From positions 301,822 through 365,821 of the forward strand of contig CAVSLM010000011.1 of the NCBI GenBank assembly GCA_963728895.1: a stretch of 64,000 bases of DNA. The letters are read 5' to 3'. The DNA comes from CAVSLM01 sp963728895. Its GTDB lineage: Bacteria > Pseudomonadota > Gammaproteobacteria > JBBQDK01. The translations under genes and the position numbers were made by a program. Below, piece after piece: positions 50,470-59,559 of the stretch (position 1 is its first letter; every line of letters starts with the position of its first letter). The notes beneath the pieces are model-generated. The model was not told where the DNA came from. It searched no databases and saw only the letters and a list, made by a program, of their open reading frames with translations.

Positions 50470-51120
50470 ATGACTATCGAACTGATCGGTCGCAAGGCCG
50501 GCATGACCCGGCTGTTCACCGAGGAGGGCGTTTCGGTGCCGGTGACGGTGATCGAGATCGAGCCGAACCGGGTGACCCAGGTGAAGAGCGTCGCCACCGA
50601 CGGCTATCGCGCGCTGCAGGTGACCGTCGGCAGCCGGCGCGCCAGCCGCGTGACGAAGCCGATGGCGGGCCACTACGCCAAGGCCGGCAGCGAGGCGGGG
50701 CGCGGGCTGTGGGAGATGCGTCTTGCCGAAGGCGAGGGCGAAGGTCTCGTCGCGGGCAGCGAGATCAAGGTCGACCAGTTCCAGGCCGGGCAGAAGGTGG
50801 ACGTGGTGGGTCGCAGCGTGGGCAAAGGCTTCGCCGGCACCATCAAGCGCCATCACTTCACCATGGGCGATGCCACGCACGGCAACTCGCTGTCGCATCG
50901 CGCACCGGGCTCGATCGGCCAGCGCCAGACGCCGGGCCGGGTGTTCAAGGGCAAGCGCATGTCCGGCCATCTGGGCAACGTACGCCGTTGCATCCAGAAC
51001 CTGGAAGTGGTGCGGGTCGATGCCGAGCGCAACCTGCTCATGGTCAAAGGCGCGGTGCCGGGGGCGACGGGCGGCGACCTGATCGTACGCGCGGCTGCCA
51101 AGGCCGGGACCAGGGGCTGA
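50470..51120 (+). CDS. rplC: Large ribosomal subunit protein uL3
   Basis: 216 residues. MTIELIGRKAGMTRLFTEEG and the peptidyl-transferase-proximal loop HRAPGSIGQRQTPGRVFKGK, which includes the Gln commonly methylated in E. coli. GGGGATTTGAG precedes the ATG. Confidence 0.98.
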   Translation: MTIELIGRKAGMTRLFTEEGVSVPVTVIEIEPNRVTQVKSVATDGYRALQVTVGSRRASRVTKPMAGHYAKAGSEAGRGLWEMRLAEGEGEGLVAGSEIKVDQFQAGQKVDVVGRSVGKGFAGTIKRHHFTMGDATHGNSLSHRAPGSIGQRQTPGRVFKGKRMSGHLGNVRRCIQNLEVVRVDAERNLLMVKGAVPGATGGDLIVRAAAKAGTRG

Positions 51121-51130
51121 AGGAGCTGTC

Positions 51131-51745
51131 ATGGACCTGCAGGTCGTGAATGCACAGGGGGGCGGCGCGGCAGTGACGGTGTCCGACACCGCGTTCGGCG
51201 GCGCCTTCAACGAGGCGCTGGTGCACCAGGTGGTCACCGCCTATCTGGCCGGCGCGCGCGCCGGCACCCGCGCGCAGAAGTCGCGAGCCGGGGTGAGCGG
51301 TGGCGGCGCCAAGCCCTGGCGCCAGAAGGGCACGGGACGTGCGCGCGCGGGCACCATCCGCAGCCCGCTGTGGCGCGGCGGCGGCATCACCTTCGCGGCG
51401 GCGCCGCAGGATCATTCCCAGAAGGTGAACCGCAAGATGTACCGCGGCGCCATGCGCGCCATCCTCGCCGAGCTGGTGCGCCAGGAACGCCTGGTGGTGG
51501 TCGAGGAACTGTCGGTACCCGCGCCCAGGACCCGCGAGCTGGTCGCGAAGCTGAAGGCGCTGGGGCTCGAGGACGTGCTGATCGTGACCGCCGGGACGGA
51601 CGAGGCGCTCGAGCTTGCGGCGCGCAATCTGTATCGGGTGCGGGTTGCCCGGGCCCCGGCGCTCGATCCGGTGAGCCTGGTCGCCTCGGAAAAGGTGCTG
51701 ATGACGGTGGCTGCGCTGCGTCGTGTGGAGGAGTGGCTGGCATGA
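51131..51745 (+). CDS. rplD: Large ribosomal subunit protein uL4
   Basis: 204 residues. SGGGAKPWRQKGTGRARAGT is the exit-tunnel loop. In E. coli L4 represses the S10 operon by attenuation; no such long leader is seen before rpsJ here. GAAGGAG before ATG. ATGA overlap with rplW. Confidence 0.98.
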   Translation: MDLQVVNAQGGGAAVTVSDTAFGGAFNEALVHQVVTAYLAGARAGTRAQKSRAGVSGGGAKPWRQKGTGRARAGTIRSPLWRGGGITFAAAPQDHSQKVNRKMYRGAMRAILAELVRQERLVVVEELSVPAPRTRELVAKLKALGLEDVLIVTAGTDEALELAARNLYRVRVARAPALDPVSLVASEKVLMTVAALRRVEEWLA

Positions 51746-52038
51746 ACCAGGAACGCATGATGAACGTGCTGCTGTCCCCGCATGTGTCGGAGAAGAGCAC
51801 GCGCGTGGCCGACCGGCACAACCAGTTCGTGTTCCGTGTCGCCGGCAGCGCCGCCAAGCCGGAGATCAAGCGCGCCGTCGAATTGATGTTCGATGTCAAG
51901 GTCGCCGATGTGCGTGTCATCAACGTGCGCGGAAAGTCCAAGCGCTTCGGCCGCATGGCGGGCACGCGCTCGGGCTGGAAGAAGGCCTACGTCACGCTGC
52001 AGACCGGGTACGACATCAATTTAATGGGGCCCGAATAG
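51742..52038 (+). CDS. rplW: Large ribosomal subunit protein uL23
   Basis: 98 residues. LLSPHVSEKSTRVADRHNQF and VRGKSKRFGRMAGTRSGWKK. Docking site at the tunnel exit for trigger factor and SRP. Translation coupled to rplD. Confidence 0.97.
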   Translation: MNQERMMNVLLSPHVSEKSTRVADRHNQFVFRVAGSAAKPEIKRAVELMFDVKVADVRVINVRGKSKRFGRMAGTRSGWKKAYVTLQTGYDINLMGPE

Positions 52039-52068
52039 GGCACCGGCGAACCACACGGGTAGCTAGAC

Positions 52069-52896
52069 ATGGCACTGGTAAAGGCAAAACCGACGTCCGC
52101 GGGTCGCCGCTTCGTGGTCCGGACCGTGACTCCAGGACTGCACAAGGGCGCGCCGGTGCGCGCCCTGCTGGAGCCCAAGTCCAGGCGCGGCGGTCGCAAC
52201 AATCAGGGCCGGGTGACCACCCGGCACAAGGGCGGCGGCCACAAGCAGCACTACCGCCTGGTGGACTTCAAGCGCAACAAGGACGGCATCGCGGGGCGTG
52301 TGGAGCGCCTCGAGTACGATCCCAACCGCAGTGCGCATCTCGCGCTGGTGCTGTACGCGGACGGCGAGCGGCGCTACATGATCGCCCCGCGCGGAGTGGA
52401 GCAGGGCAGCGAGGTCATGTCGGGCAGCGATGCCGCCATCAAGCCGGGCAATGCGCTGCCCCTGCGCAACATCCCGGTGGGCACGCAGATCCACTGCGTG
52501 GAGATGAAGCCCGGCAAGGGCGCGCAGATCGCACGCAGCGCCGGCGCCGCGGTGCAGCTGGTGGCGCGCGAAGGCAACTACGCGACCCTGCGCCTGCGTT
52601 CCGGCGAGATGCGGCGCATCCACGTCGAGTGCCGCGCCACCATCGGCGAGGTCGGCAACGCCGAGCACAACCTGCGCTCCCTGGGCAAGGCCGGTGCCAA
52701 GCGCTGGCGCGGCATCCGCCCCACGGTGCGCGGCGTGGCCATGAACCCGGTGGATCATCCGCACGGCGGCGGCGAAGGCCGCACCTCCGGCGGCCGCCAC
52801 CCGGTCAGCCCCTGGGGCACACCCACCAAGGGCTACAAGACCCGCGCCAACAAGCGCACCGACGGCATGATCGTGCGCCGTCGCAAACAGAAGTAA
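52069..52896 (+). CDS. rplB: Large ribosomal subunit protein uL2
   Basis: 275 residues. C-terminal VAMNPVDHPHGGGEGRTSGG with the conserved His near the peptidyl-transferase centre. Usual length 272-276. Confidence 0.98.
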   Translation: MALVKAKPTSAGRRFVVRTVTPGLHKGAPVRALLEPKSRRGGRNNQGRVTTRHKGGGHKQHYRLVDFKRNKDGIAGRVERLEYDPNRSAHLALVLYADGERRYMIAPRGVEQGSEVMSGSDAAIKPGNALPLRNIPVGTQIHCVEMKPGKGAQIARSAGAAVQLVAREGNYATLRLRSGEMRRIHVECRATIGEVGNAEHNLRSLGKAGAKRWRGIRPTVRGVAMNPVDHPHGGGEGRTSGGRHPVSPWGTPTKGYKTRANKRTDGMIVRRRKQK

Positions 52897-52915
52897 GGGA
52901 TAGAGGGCAGCAGAC

Positions 52916-53188
52916 GTGCCACGTTCAGTCAGAAAGGGCCCCTTCGTCGATCTGCATCTGGCCAGGAAGGTCGATGTTGCGGTAGCCACCAACAGCAAGC
53001 GCCCGATCAAGACCTGGTCGCGCCGCTCCATGGTGATGCCGGAGATGGTGGGGCTCACCATTGCCGTGCACAACGGCCGCCAGCACGTGCCCATCCTGGT
53101 CACCGAGAACATGGTGGGCCACAAGCTCGGCGAGTTCGCGGCCACCCGTACCTTCAGGGGTCACTCCGGTGATCGCAAGACCAAATAG
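52916..53188 (+). CDS. rpsS: Small ribosomal subunit protein uS19
   Basis: 90 residues. PRSVRKGPFVDLHLARKV and the C-terminal HKLGEFAATRTFRGHSGDRK. GTG start at 52916 with AGAGGGCAG upstream. 19 nt after rplB. Confidence 0.97.
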   Translation: MPRSVRKGPFVDLHLARKVDVAVATNSKRPIKTWSRRSMVMPEMVGLTIAVHNGRQHVPILVTENMVGHKLGEFAATRTFRGHSGDRKTK

Positions 53189-53200
53189 CGGAGCGCTGTC

Positions 53201-53533
53201 ATGCAGGTCTACGCCAAGCTGAAGTATGCACGGCTGTCGGCCCAGAAGGGCCGCCTGGTCGCCGATCAGGTGCGCGGTCTGCCCGTGGAGCGGGCGCTCC
53301 AGGTCCTCAGCCTGAGCCGCAAGAGTGCCGCGCATGTGATTCGCAAGGTGCTCGAGTCGGCCATCGCCAACGCCGAGCACAATGAAGGCGCCGACGTCGA
53401 CGAGCTCAAGGTGGCGGCGATCTGCGTGGACGAGGGTCCGGTGTTCAAGCGCATGCAGGCGCGCGCCAAGGGTCGCGGCTCGCGGGTCCTGAAGCGCACC
53501 AGCCACATCACCGTAACGGTCGGAGAACGCTGA
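53201..53533 (+). CDS. rplV: Large ribosomal subunit protein uL22
   Basis: 110 residues. KYARLSAQKGRLVADQVRGL and the extended hairpin KRMQARAKGRGSRVLKRTSH lining the exit tunnel (macrolide-relevant). 12 nt after rpsS. Confidence 0.98.
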   Translation: MQVYAKLKYARLSAQKGRLVADQVRGLPVERALQVLSLSRKSAAHVIRKVLESAIANAEHNEGADVDELKVAAICVDEGPVFKRMQARAKGRGSRVLKRTSHITVTVGER

Positions 53534-53567
53534 GGCGCACGCGCCGCAGCCAGCGAGAGAGCACAGC

Positions 53568-54245
<678 letters not shown>

Positions 54246-54259
54246 GGAGTCGCAGGACC

Positions 54260-54673
54260 ATGTTGCAACCGAAGAGGACGAAATTCCGCAAGCAGCGCAA
54301 GGGCCGCAACCGCGGCCTGGCCACCAGCGGCAACAAGGTGAGCTTCGGCGACTACGGATTGAAGGCCACCACGCGCGGGCGCATCACGGCGCGTGAGATC
54401 GAGGCCGCACGTCGCGCCATGACCCGCCACGTCAAGCGCGGCGGCAAGATCTGGATCCGCGTGTTTCCCGACGTGCCGATCACCAAGAAGCCGCTGGAAG
54501 TGCGCATGGGCAACGGCAAGGGCAATGTCGAGTACTGGGTCGCGCGCGTGCAGCCCGGCACCGTGCTCTACGAAATGGAGGGCGTGGCGGAGGACGTGGC
54601 GCGCGCGGCGTTCCGCCTGGCCGCGGCCAAGCTTTCCGTGCAGACTTCGTTCGTGCAGCGGACGGTGATGTGA
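54260..54673 (+). CDS. rplP: Large ribosomal subunit protein uL16
   Basis: 137 residues. MLQPKRTKFRKQRKGRNRGL and VRMGNGKGNVEYWVARVQPG. Late-assembling A-site protein. Its TGA overlaps the rpmC start. Confidence 0.98.
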   Translation: MLQPKRTKFRKQRKGRNRGLATSGNKVSFGDYGLKATTRGRITAREIEAARRAMTRHVKRGGKIWIRVFPDVPITKKPLEVRMGNGKGNVEYWVARVQPGTVLYEMEGVAEDVARAAFRLAAAKLSVQTSFVQRTVM

Positions 54674-54870
54674 TGGACGCCGGCGAGCTCAGAGAGAAGA
54701 CCCCCGAGGAACTGCGCCAGGAGCTGGTGGCGCTGCTGCGCGAGCAATTCAATCTGCGTATGCAGAAGGGCAGCGGTCAGCTCGCCCGTCCCGACCGGGT
54801 GCGCAAGGTGCGCCGCGGCATCGCGCGCATCAAGACCATACTGCAGGAGAAGGCGGGGCCGCGGACATGA
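54673..54870 (+). CDS. rpmC: Large ribosomal subunit protein uL29
   Basis: 65 residues. MDAGELREKTPEELRQELVA and VRKVRRGIARIKTILQEK. Two candidate starts: ATG 54673 (TGATG overlap with rplP, chosen) or GTG 54670 one codon earlier. Confidence 0.95.
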   Translation: MDAGELREKTPEELRQELVALLREQFNLRMQKGSGQLARPDRVRKVRRGIARIKTILQEKAGPRT

Positions 54871-55160
54871 ACGAGCAGGTGAAGCCGATCCGCAGGGTTA
54901 CCGGGCGGGTGGTGAGCAACAAGATGGACAAGACGGTCACCCTGCTGGTGGAGCGTCTGGTGCGTCACCCCGTGTACGGCAAGTACATCAAGCGCTCCAC
55001 CAAGCTGCATGCCCACGACGAGCGCAACGAATGTCAGGAGGGCGACCTGGTCGCAGTCGAGCAGTGCCGGCCCCTGTCCAGGACCAAGTCCTGGCGCGTG
55101 GTCCAGGTGGTGGAGCGCGGCGGGGCGGTGGAAGCGCGCGACGAGGCGGCAGCGGAATAG
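54867..55160 (+). CDS. rpsQ: Small ribosomal subunit protein uS17
   Basis: 97 residues (E. coli 84); the extra is an Ala/Glu-rich C-terminal tail after SWRVVQVVER. Core RRVTGRVVSNKMDKTVTLLV is typical. ATGA overlap with rpmC. Last gene of the S10 series; a 308-nt gap holding a repeat element follows. Confidence 0.97.
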   Translation: MNEQVKPIRRVTGRVVSNKMDKTVTLLVERLVRHPVYGKYIKRSTKLHAHDERNECQEGDLVAVEQCRPLSRTKSWRVVQVVERGGAVEARDEAAAE

Positions 55161-55468
55161 AACGACACGCCGGCCGGTGCCACCGGCCAGGGCGCGACGC
55201 GTAGCCCGGAAATCTCACCAGCCGGCCAGCGGCTGGCTTGAATGGATTGCGAAATGAATCTGACATATTTCAGGACCGGAAAGCGATGACACTCTGTTCA
55301 CGCCGCTGGCCTATCCCGGTGCCGGCGGTTTCTCGCTCGCCCTGGCTTGGTCTTCACTCAAGCGATAGCTACGGCTATCCCTTTCGCTCCAGCCCGGCGC
55401 CCGGACAGCTGCGAATTCCGCCAGCTCCCGGGATGCTGGTGAGATTTCCGGGTTAGCGGGATACCATC
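55161..55468 (+). other. S10/spc operon boundary, 308 nt
   Basis: The only long gap in the rpsJ-secY run. Nearly all of it is repeat copy D. Only 13 nt separate the repeat from the rplN ATG, so any promoter for the spc genes must lie within or before the repeat. I saw no promoter with both good hexamers. Confidence 0.7.
55202..55455. repeat. Repeat family, full copy D, 254 bp (MITE-like)
   Basis: Left end TAGCCCGGAAATCTCACCAG (55202-55221) and right end CTGGTGAGATTTCCGGGTTA (55436-55455) are inverted repeats with 19 of 20 matching. The interior has no convincing ORF; 55404-55430 matches the interior of copy C. The size, inverted ends, absence of a gene and scattered copies fit a miniature inverted-repeat element mobilised in trans; no target duplication was clear by eye. 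Confidence 0.8.
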
Positions 55469-55837
55469 ATGATACAGATGCAGACAATGCTCGATGCGGC
55501 GGACAACAGCGGTGCGCGCCGCCTGATGTGCATCAAGGTGCTGGGCGGGTCGCATCGGCGCTACGCCGGCATCGGCGACATCATCAAGGTCACGGTCAAG
55601 GAGGCCATCCCGCGCGGCAAGGTGACCAAGGGCGAGGTGTACAACGCGGTCGTGGTGCGCACCTGCAAGGGCGTGCGCCGTCCCGACGGTTCGCTGATCC
55701 GCTTCGACAGCAATGCCGCCGTGCTGCTCAACAATCAGCTGCAGCCCATCGGTACGCGCATCTTCGGGCCGGTGACCCGGGAGCTGCGCACCGAGCGGTT
55801 CATGAAGATCATCTCCCTGGCGCCCGAAGTGCTGTAG
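55469..55837 (+). CDS. rplN: Large ribosomal subunit protein uL14
   Basis: 122 residues. MIQMQTMLDAADNSGARRLM and AVVVRTCKGVRRPDGSLIRF. First gene of the spc series. The ribosome-binding site is weak (GCGGGAT) and lies at the edge of the repeat, which is notable for such a highly expressed gene. Confidence 0.98.
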   Translation: MIQMQTMLDAADNSGARRLMCIKVLGGSHRRYAGIGDIIKVTVKEAIPRGKVTKGEVYNAVVVRTCKGVRRPDGSLIRFDSNAAVLLNNQLQPIGTRIFGPVTRELRTERFMKIISLAPEVL

Positions 55838-55848
55838 GAGCGGCTGAC

Positions 55849-56166
55849 ATGCGCAAGATCCGTAAAGGCGACGAAGTGATGGTCATCACCGGCAAGGACC
55901 GCGGCAAGCGCGGCATCGTGGTGCAGGTGCGCGCCGACCAGCGCGTGGTGGTGGAGAACGTCAACATCGTGAAGCGCCACACCAAGCCCAACCCCAACAA
56001 GGGTGTCGCAGGCGGCATCGTGGAGAAGGAGATGCCGCTGCACGTGTCCAACGTTGCCATCTTCAATCCGGTGACCAAGAAGCCCGACCGCGTGGGAATC
56101 CGGACGCTGGAGGACGGGCGCAAGGTGCGTTTCTTCAAGTCCAACGACGAAGTCGTGGACGTCTGA
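55849..56166 (+). CDS. rplX: Large ribosomal subunit protein uL24
   Basis: 105 residues. KOW motif IRKGDEVMVITGKDRGKRG at the N-terminus; assembly initiator. ATG 55849 with TAGGAG upstream, 11 nt after rplN. Confidence 0.98.
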   Translation: MRKIRKGDEVMVITGKDRGKRGIVVQVRADQRVVVENVNIVKRHTKPNPNKGVAGGIVEKEMPLHVSNVAIFNPVTKKPDRVGIRTLEDGRKVRFFKSNDEVVDV

Positions 56167-56182
56167 GTCGGGAACAACGGGC

Positions 56183-56722
56183 ATGGCCAGATTGCAGCAA
56201 CACTACCGCGACACCGTGGTCAAGCAGCTCCAGGAGCGCTTCCACTACGACAACGTGATGCAGGTACCGCGCATGGTGAAGGTCACCCTCAACATGGGGG
56301 TCGGCGAGGCCGTGGGCGACAAGAAGATCATGGAGCATGCGGTGGAGGACATGACGCGCATCTCCGGGCAGAAGCCGGTGGTGACCATGGCGCGCAAGTC
56401 CATTGCCGGCTTCAAGATCCGCGAGGGCTGGCCCATCGGCTGCAAGGTGACGCTGCGCCGCGCGCGCATGTACGAGTTCCTGGATCGGCTGATCAGCATC
56501 GCCATCCCGCGCATCCGCGACTTCCGCGGCTTCAGCCCGCGCGCCTTCGACGGGCGCGGCAACTACAGCCTGGGCGTGCGCGAGCAGATCATCTTCCCGG
56601 AGATCGACTACGACAAGATCGATGCCATCCGTGGCATGGACATCACCATCACCACCACGGCCAGAAGCGACGAGGAAGGCAGGGCGTTGCTGGAGGCCTT
56701 CAATTTCCCGATGAGGAGCTGA
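56183..56722 (+). CDS. rplE: Large ribosomal subunit protein uL5
   Basis: 179 residues. VPRMVKVTLNMGVGEAVGDK and GLREQ-like FPEIDYDKIDAIRGMDITI. Binds 5S rRNA with uL18. Confidence 0.98.
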   Translation: MARLQQHYRDTVVKQLQERFHYDNVMQVPRMVKVTLNMGVGEAVGDKKIMEHAVEDMTRISGQKPVVTMARKSIAGFKIREGWPIGCKVTLRRARMYEFLDRLISIAIPRIRDFRGFSPRAFDGRGNYSLGVREQIIFPEIDYDKIDAIRGMDITITTTARSDEEGRALLEAFNFPMRS

Positions 56723-56729
56723 CGCTTCC

Positions 56730-57035
56730 ATGGCCAAGCTTTCCATGATCAACCGCGACCGCAAGCGCGCGCGCCTGGTGAAGAAGCACGCCGCCCGGCG
56801 TGCCGAACTCAAGGCGATCATCAAGAGTCCGCGCACCGGAGCGGAAGAGCTCGAAGACGCCACGCGGCGCCTGCAGTCGCTGCCGCGCGATGCCAGCCCC
56901 ACGCGGGTGCGCAACCGCTGCCGGATCACCGGCCGTTCGCGCGGCAACTACCGCAAGTTCGGACTCGGGCGCAGCAAGCTGCGCGAGGCGGCCATGCGCG
57001 GCGACATCCCCGGCCTGGTCAAGGCCAGCTGGTAG
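56730..57035 (+). CDS. rpsN: Small ribosomal subunit protein uS14 (zinc-free, 101-aa type)
   Basis: 101 residues, the long form lacking the CxxC...CxxC zinc ribbon of the short type; RCRITGRSRGNYRKFGLGRS is typical. Contrast with the zinc-binding S4 and L36 in the same window. Confidence 0.97.
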   Translation: MAKLSMINRDRKRARLVKKHAARRAELKAIIKSPRTGAEELEDATRRLQSLPRDASPTRVRNRCRITGRSRGNYRKFGLGRSKLREAAMRGDIPGLVKASW

Positions 57036-57069
57036 CGCTCCACGTCACCACACATTCAGGAATCGACTC

Positions 57070-57465
57070 ATGAGCATGACGGATCCCATCGCGGACATGC
57101 TGACCCGTATCCGCAACGCGCAGGGGGCGCGCAAGATCGAGGTCAGCATGCCGTCCTCCCGGCAGAAGGCGGCCATCGCCCAGGTGCTGAAGGAGGAAGG
57201 ATACATCGGCGAGTTCTCGGTGGAGGAGCAGGGCGGCAAGCCGGTGCTCACCATCGCCATCAAGTACTACGAGGGCAAGCCCGTGATCGCACAGCTGAAG
57301 CGGGTGAGCCGTCCGGGCCTGCGCATCTTCAAGGGCAAGGACCGGCTGCCAGTGGTCATGGGCGGTCTGGGCGTGGCCATCGTCTCGACCTCGCGCGGCG
57401 TGATGAGCGACCGCGCGGCACGCGCCGTCGGCCAGGGCGGCGAAGTGCTGTGCATCGTGGCCTAG
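57070..57465 (+). CDS. rpsH: Small ribosomal subunit protein uS8
   Basis: 131 residues. MSMTDPIADMLTRIRNAQGA as in E. coli. In E. coli S8 represses spc translation by binding near rplE. ATG 57070 chosen by that match; the longer upstream frame is the rpsN antiframe. Confidence 0.98.
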   Translation: MSMTDPIADMLTRIRNAQGARKIEVSMPSSRQKAAIAQVLKEEGYIGEFSVEEQGGKPVLTIAIKYYEGKPVIAQLKRVSRPGLRIFKGKDRLPVVMGGLGVAIVSTSRGVMSDRAARAVGQGGEVLCIVA

Positions 57466-57478
57466 TCGGGAAACGCCC

Positions 57479-58015
57479 ATGTCCAGAGTAGCCAACAATC
57501 CCATCTCCATCCCCAAGGGGGTAGAGGTTTCCCTGAACGGCCAGCAGCTCTCGGTCAAGGGCCCAAAGGGTGCGCTCAACCTCAACGTGCACCGTCTGGT
57601 CGCCGTGGAACGTGATGCCGATGCGCTGAAATTCGCCAGCGCCAAGCCCGGCGTCGATCCCACCGGCGCCATGGCCGGGACCATGCGCGCGCTGGTCAAC
57701 AACATGGTCACCGGCGTCAGCCGCGGCTTCGAGAAGAAGCTCGAGCTGGTTGGGGTCGGCTACCGCGCGCAGGTACAGGGCAGGACGCTGAACCTTACGC
57801 TGGGCTTCTCGCATCCGGTGAATTTCCCGGTGCCCGACGGCATCACCATCGAGACCCCCACCCAGACCGAGATCCTGGTGAAGGGCATCGATCGCCAGCA
57901 GGTGGGCCAGGTGGCGGCGAAGATCCGCGCCTACCGGCCACCGGAACCTTACAAGGGCAAGGGGGTCAAGTATTCGGACGAGATCATCGTCCGGAAAGAG
58001 GCCAAGAAGAAGTAG
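57479..58015 (+). CDS. rplF: Large ribosomal subunit protein uL6
   Basis: 178 residues. SRVANNPISIPKGVEVSLNG and YKGKGVKYSDEIIVRKEAKK. Near the sarcin-ricin loop and factor site. Confidence 0.98.
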   Translation: MSRVANNPISIPKGVEVSLNGQQLSVKGPKGALNLNVHRLVAVERDADALKFASAKPGVDPTGAMAGTMRALVNNMVTGVSRGFEKKLELVGVGYRAQVQGRTLNLTLGFSHPVNFPVPDGITIETPTQTEILVKGIDRQQVGQVAAKIRAYRPPEPYKGKGVKYSDEIIVRKEAKKK

Positions 58016-58041
58016 GCGCGGGACGGACAAGGTACACCGGC

Positions 58042-58398
58042 ATGATCGACAAGAAGACAGCACGTTTGCGCCGCGCCCGGCGTGCGCGCGCCAAGATCCG
58101 CGAGCTCGGCGTCCACCGCCTGTGCATCTATCGCACGCCACGGCACATCTACGCCCAGGTGATCTCCCCCGGCGGTGGCCAGGTGTTGGCGACCGCGAGC
58201 AGCCTGCAGCCGGAGCTCAAGAGCGCGGGTGGGTACACGGGCAACGTCACCATGGCTGTGGCCGTTGGACGCGCGATCGCCGAGAAGGCGAAGGCGGCAG
58301 GCATCAGCCGCGTGGCCTTCGACCGTTCCGGGTTCAAGTTCCACGGGCGCATCAAGGCCCTGGCGGATGCGGCCCGTGAAGGCGGACTGGAATTCTAG
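58042..58398 (+). CDS. rplR: Large ribosomal subunit protein uL18
   Basis: 118 residues. RARRARAKIRELGVHRLCIY and FDRSGFKFHGRIKALADAAR. 5S rRNA-binding protein. Confidence 0.98.
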   Translation: MIDKKTARLRRARRARAKIRELGVHRLCIYRTPRHIYAQVISPGGGQVLATASSLQPELKSAGGYTGNVTMAVAVGRAIAEKAKAAGISRVAFDRSGFKFHGRIKALADAAREGGLEF

Positions 58399-58413
58399 AC
58401 AAGGGTATCGGGT

Positions 58414-58920
58414 ATGGCGAACGTGGATACAGGTACGAGCGGCGACGGCCTCCAGGAGAAACTGATTGCCGTCAATCGGGTGGCCAAGGTGGTCAAGGGC
58501 GGACGCCAGTTCGGCTTCTCGGCCCTCACCGTGGTCGGCGACGGCAACGGGCGGGTCGGATTCGGCTACGGCAAGGCGCGCGAGGTGCCTTCGGCAATCC
58601 AGAAGGCCATGGAGAGTGCGCGCAAGAGCATGCTCCAGGTCGAGCTCAACGGGGGCACGCTGCAGCACCCGATCTCGGCGCGCCACGGAGCCAGCAAGGT
58701 GTACATGCAGCCTGCGTCCGAAGGCACGGGCATCATCGCCGGCGGCGCCATGCGCGCGGTGTTGGAAGTGCTGGGCGTGCGCGATGTGCTCGCCAAGAGC
58801 TTCGGCTCGCGCAATCCCATCAACGTGGTGCGCGCCACGCTGCTCGGTCTGCAGAGCATGGCCTCGCCCGAGGCGATCGCGGCCAAGCGCGGCAAGCGCA
58901 TCGAAGACATTGCGGGTTAG
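58414..58920 (+). CDS. rpsE: Small ribosomal subunit protein uS5
   Basis: 168 residues. Double-stranded-RNA-binding fold KLIAVNRVAKVVKGGRQFGF with the loop targeted by spectinomycin resistance, then VRDVLAKSFGSRNPINVVRA. Forms the mRNA entry with S3 and S4. Confidence 0.98.
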   Translation: MANVDTGTSGDGLQEKLIAVNRVAKVVKGGRQFGFSALTVVGDGNGRVGFGYGKAREVPSAIQKAMESARKSMLQVELNGGTLQHPISARHGASKVYMQPASEGTGIIAGGAMRAVLEVLGVRDVLAKSFGSRNPINVVRATLLGLQSMASPEAIAAKRGKRIEDIAG

Positions 58921-58925
58921 GGATC

Positions 58926-59114
58926 ATGTCCGACGCCAAGAGCATCAGAGTCACCCTGGTCCGCAGCGTGAACGGGCGTCTCGCCTCCCATCGGGCCTGC
59001 GCCAGCGGCCTGGGGCTGCGCCGCATGCACCATAGCGTGGTGGTACGCGACACCCGTGAGAACCGGGGGATGATCGACAAGATCGCGTACATGCTCAAGG
59101 TCGAGGAGCTCTAG
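58926..59114 (+). CDS. rpmD: Large ribosomal subunit protein uL30
   Basis: 62 residues. IRVTLVRSVNGRLASHRACA and GLRRMHHSVVVRDTRENRGM. Five nt after rpsE and two before rplO. Confidence 0.97.
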   Translation: MSDAKSIRVTLVRSVNGRLASHRACASGLGLRRMHHSVVVRDTRENRGMIDKIAYMLKVEEL

Positions 59115-59116
59115 TC

Positions 59117-59551
59117 ATGCGTATGAACACACTGCGCCCCGCCTCCGGCAGCAAGTCCGCCCCCAAGCGTCTCGGGCGCGGCATCGGTTCGGGCCTGGGC
59201 AAGACCGCTGGACGCGGTCACAAAGGCCAGCGTGCCCGCGCCGGCGGCTATCACAAGGTCGGCTTCGAAGGCGGCCAGATGCCGCTGCAGCGCCGCCTGC
59301 CCAAGGTGGGCTTTCGCTCGCGCACGGCAGGCGATTGCGCCGAGGTGCGCCTGCACGAGCTGGCGCGGATCGGCGCGGAAGTTATCGACGTGCCGGCGTT
59401 GAAGGCCGCCGGAATCATCCCGCAGCAGGCCAGGCGCGCCAAGGTGATCGCTTCCGGGACCGTTACGAAAGCCGTGGCGTTGCGCGGCGTGGCGGTGACC
59501 AAGGGTGCGCGGGCCGCGATCGAGGCGGCCGGCGGGCGCATCGAGGAATAG
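59117..59551 (+). CDS. rplO: Large ribosomal subunit protein uL15
   Basis: 144 residues. Gly/Arg-rich N-terminus RLGRGIGSGLGKTAGRGHKG and FEGGQMPLQRRLPKVGF. Two nt after rpmD, eight before secY. Confidence 0.98.
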   Translation: MRMNTLRPASGSKSAPKRLGRGIGSGLGKTAGRGHKGQRARAGGYHKVGFEGGQMPLQRRLPKVGFRSRTAGDCAEVRLHELARIGAEVIDVPALKAAGIIPQQARRAKVIASGTVTKAVALRGVAVTKGARAAIEAAGGRIEE

Positions 59552-59559
59552 AGCAGGTC

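Noticed and set aside
55238..55456. Short open frame inside repeat copy D
   Set aside because: No ribosome-binding site, no counterpart in copy C, and it runs into the inverted repeat.
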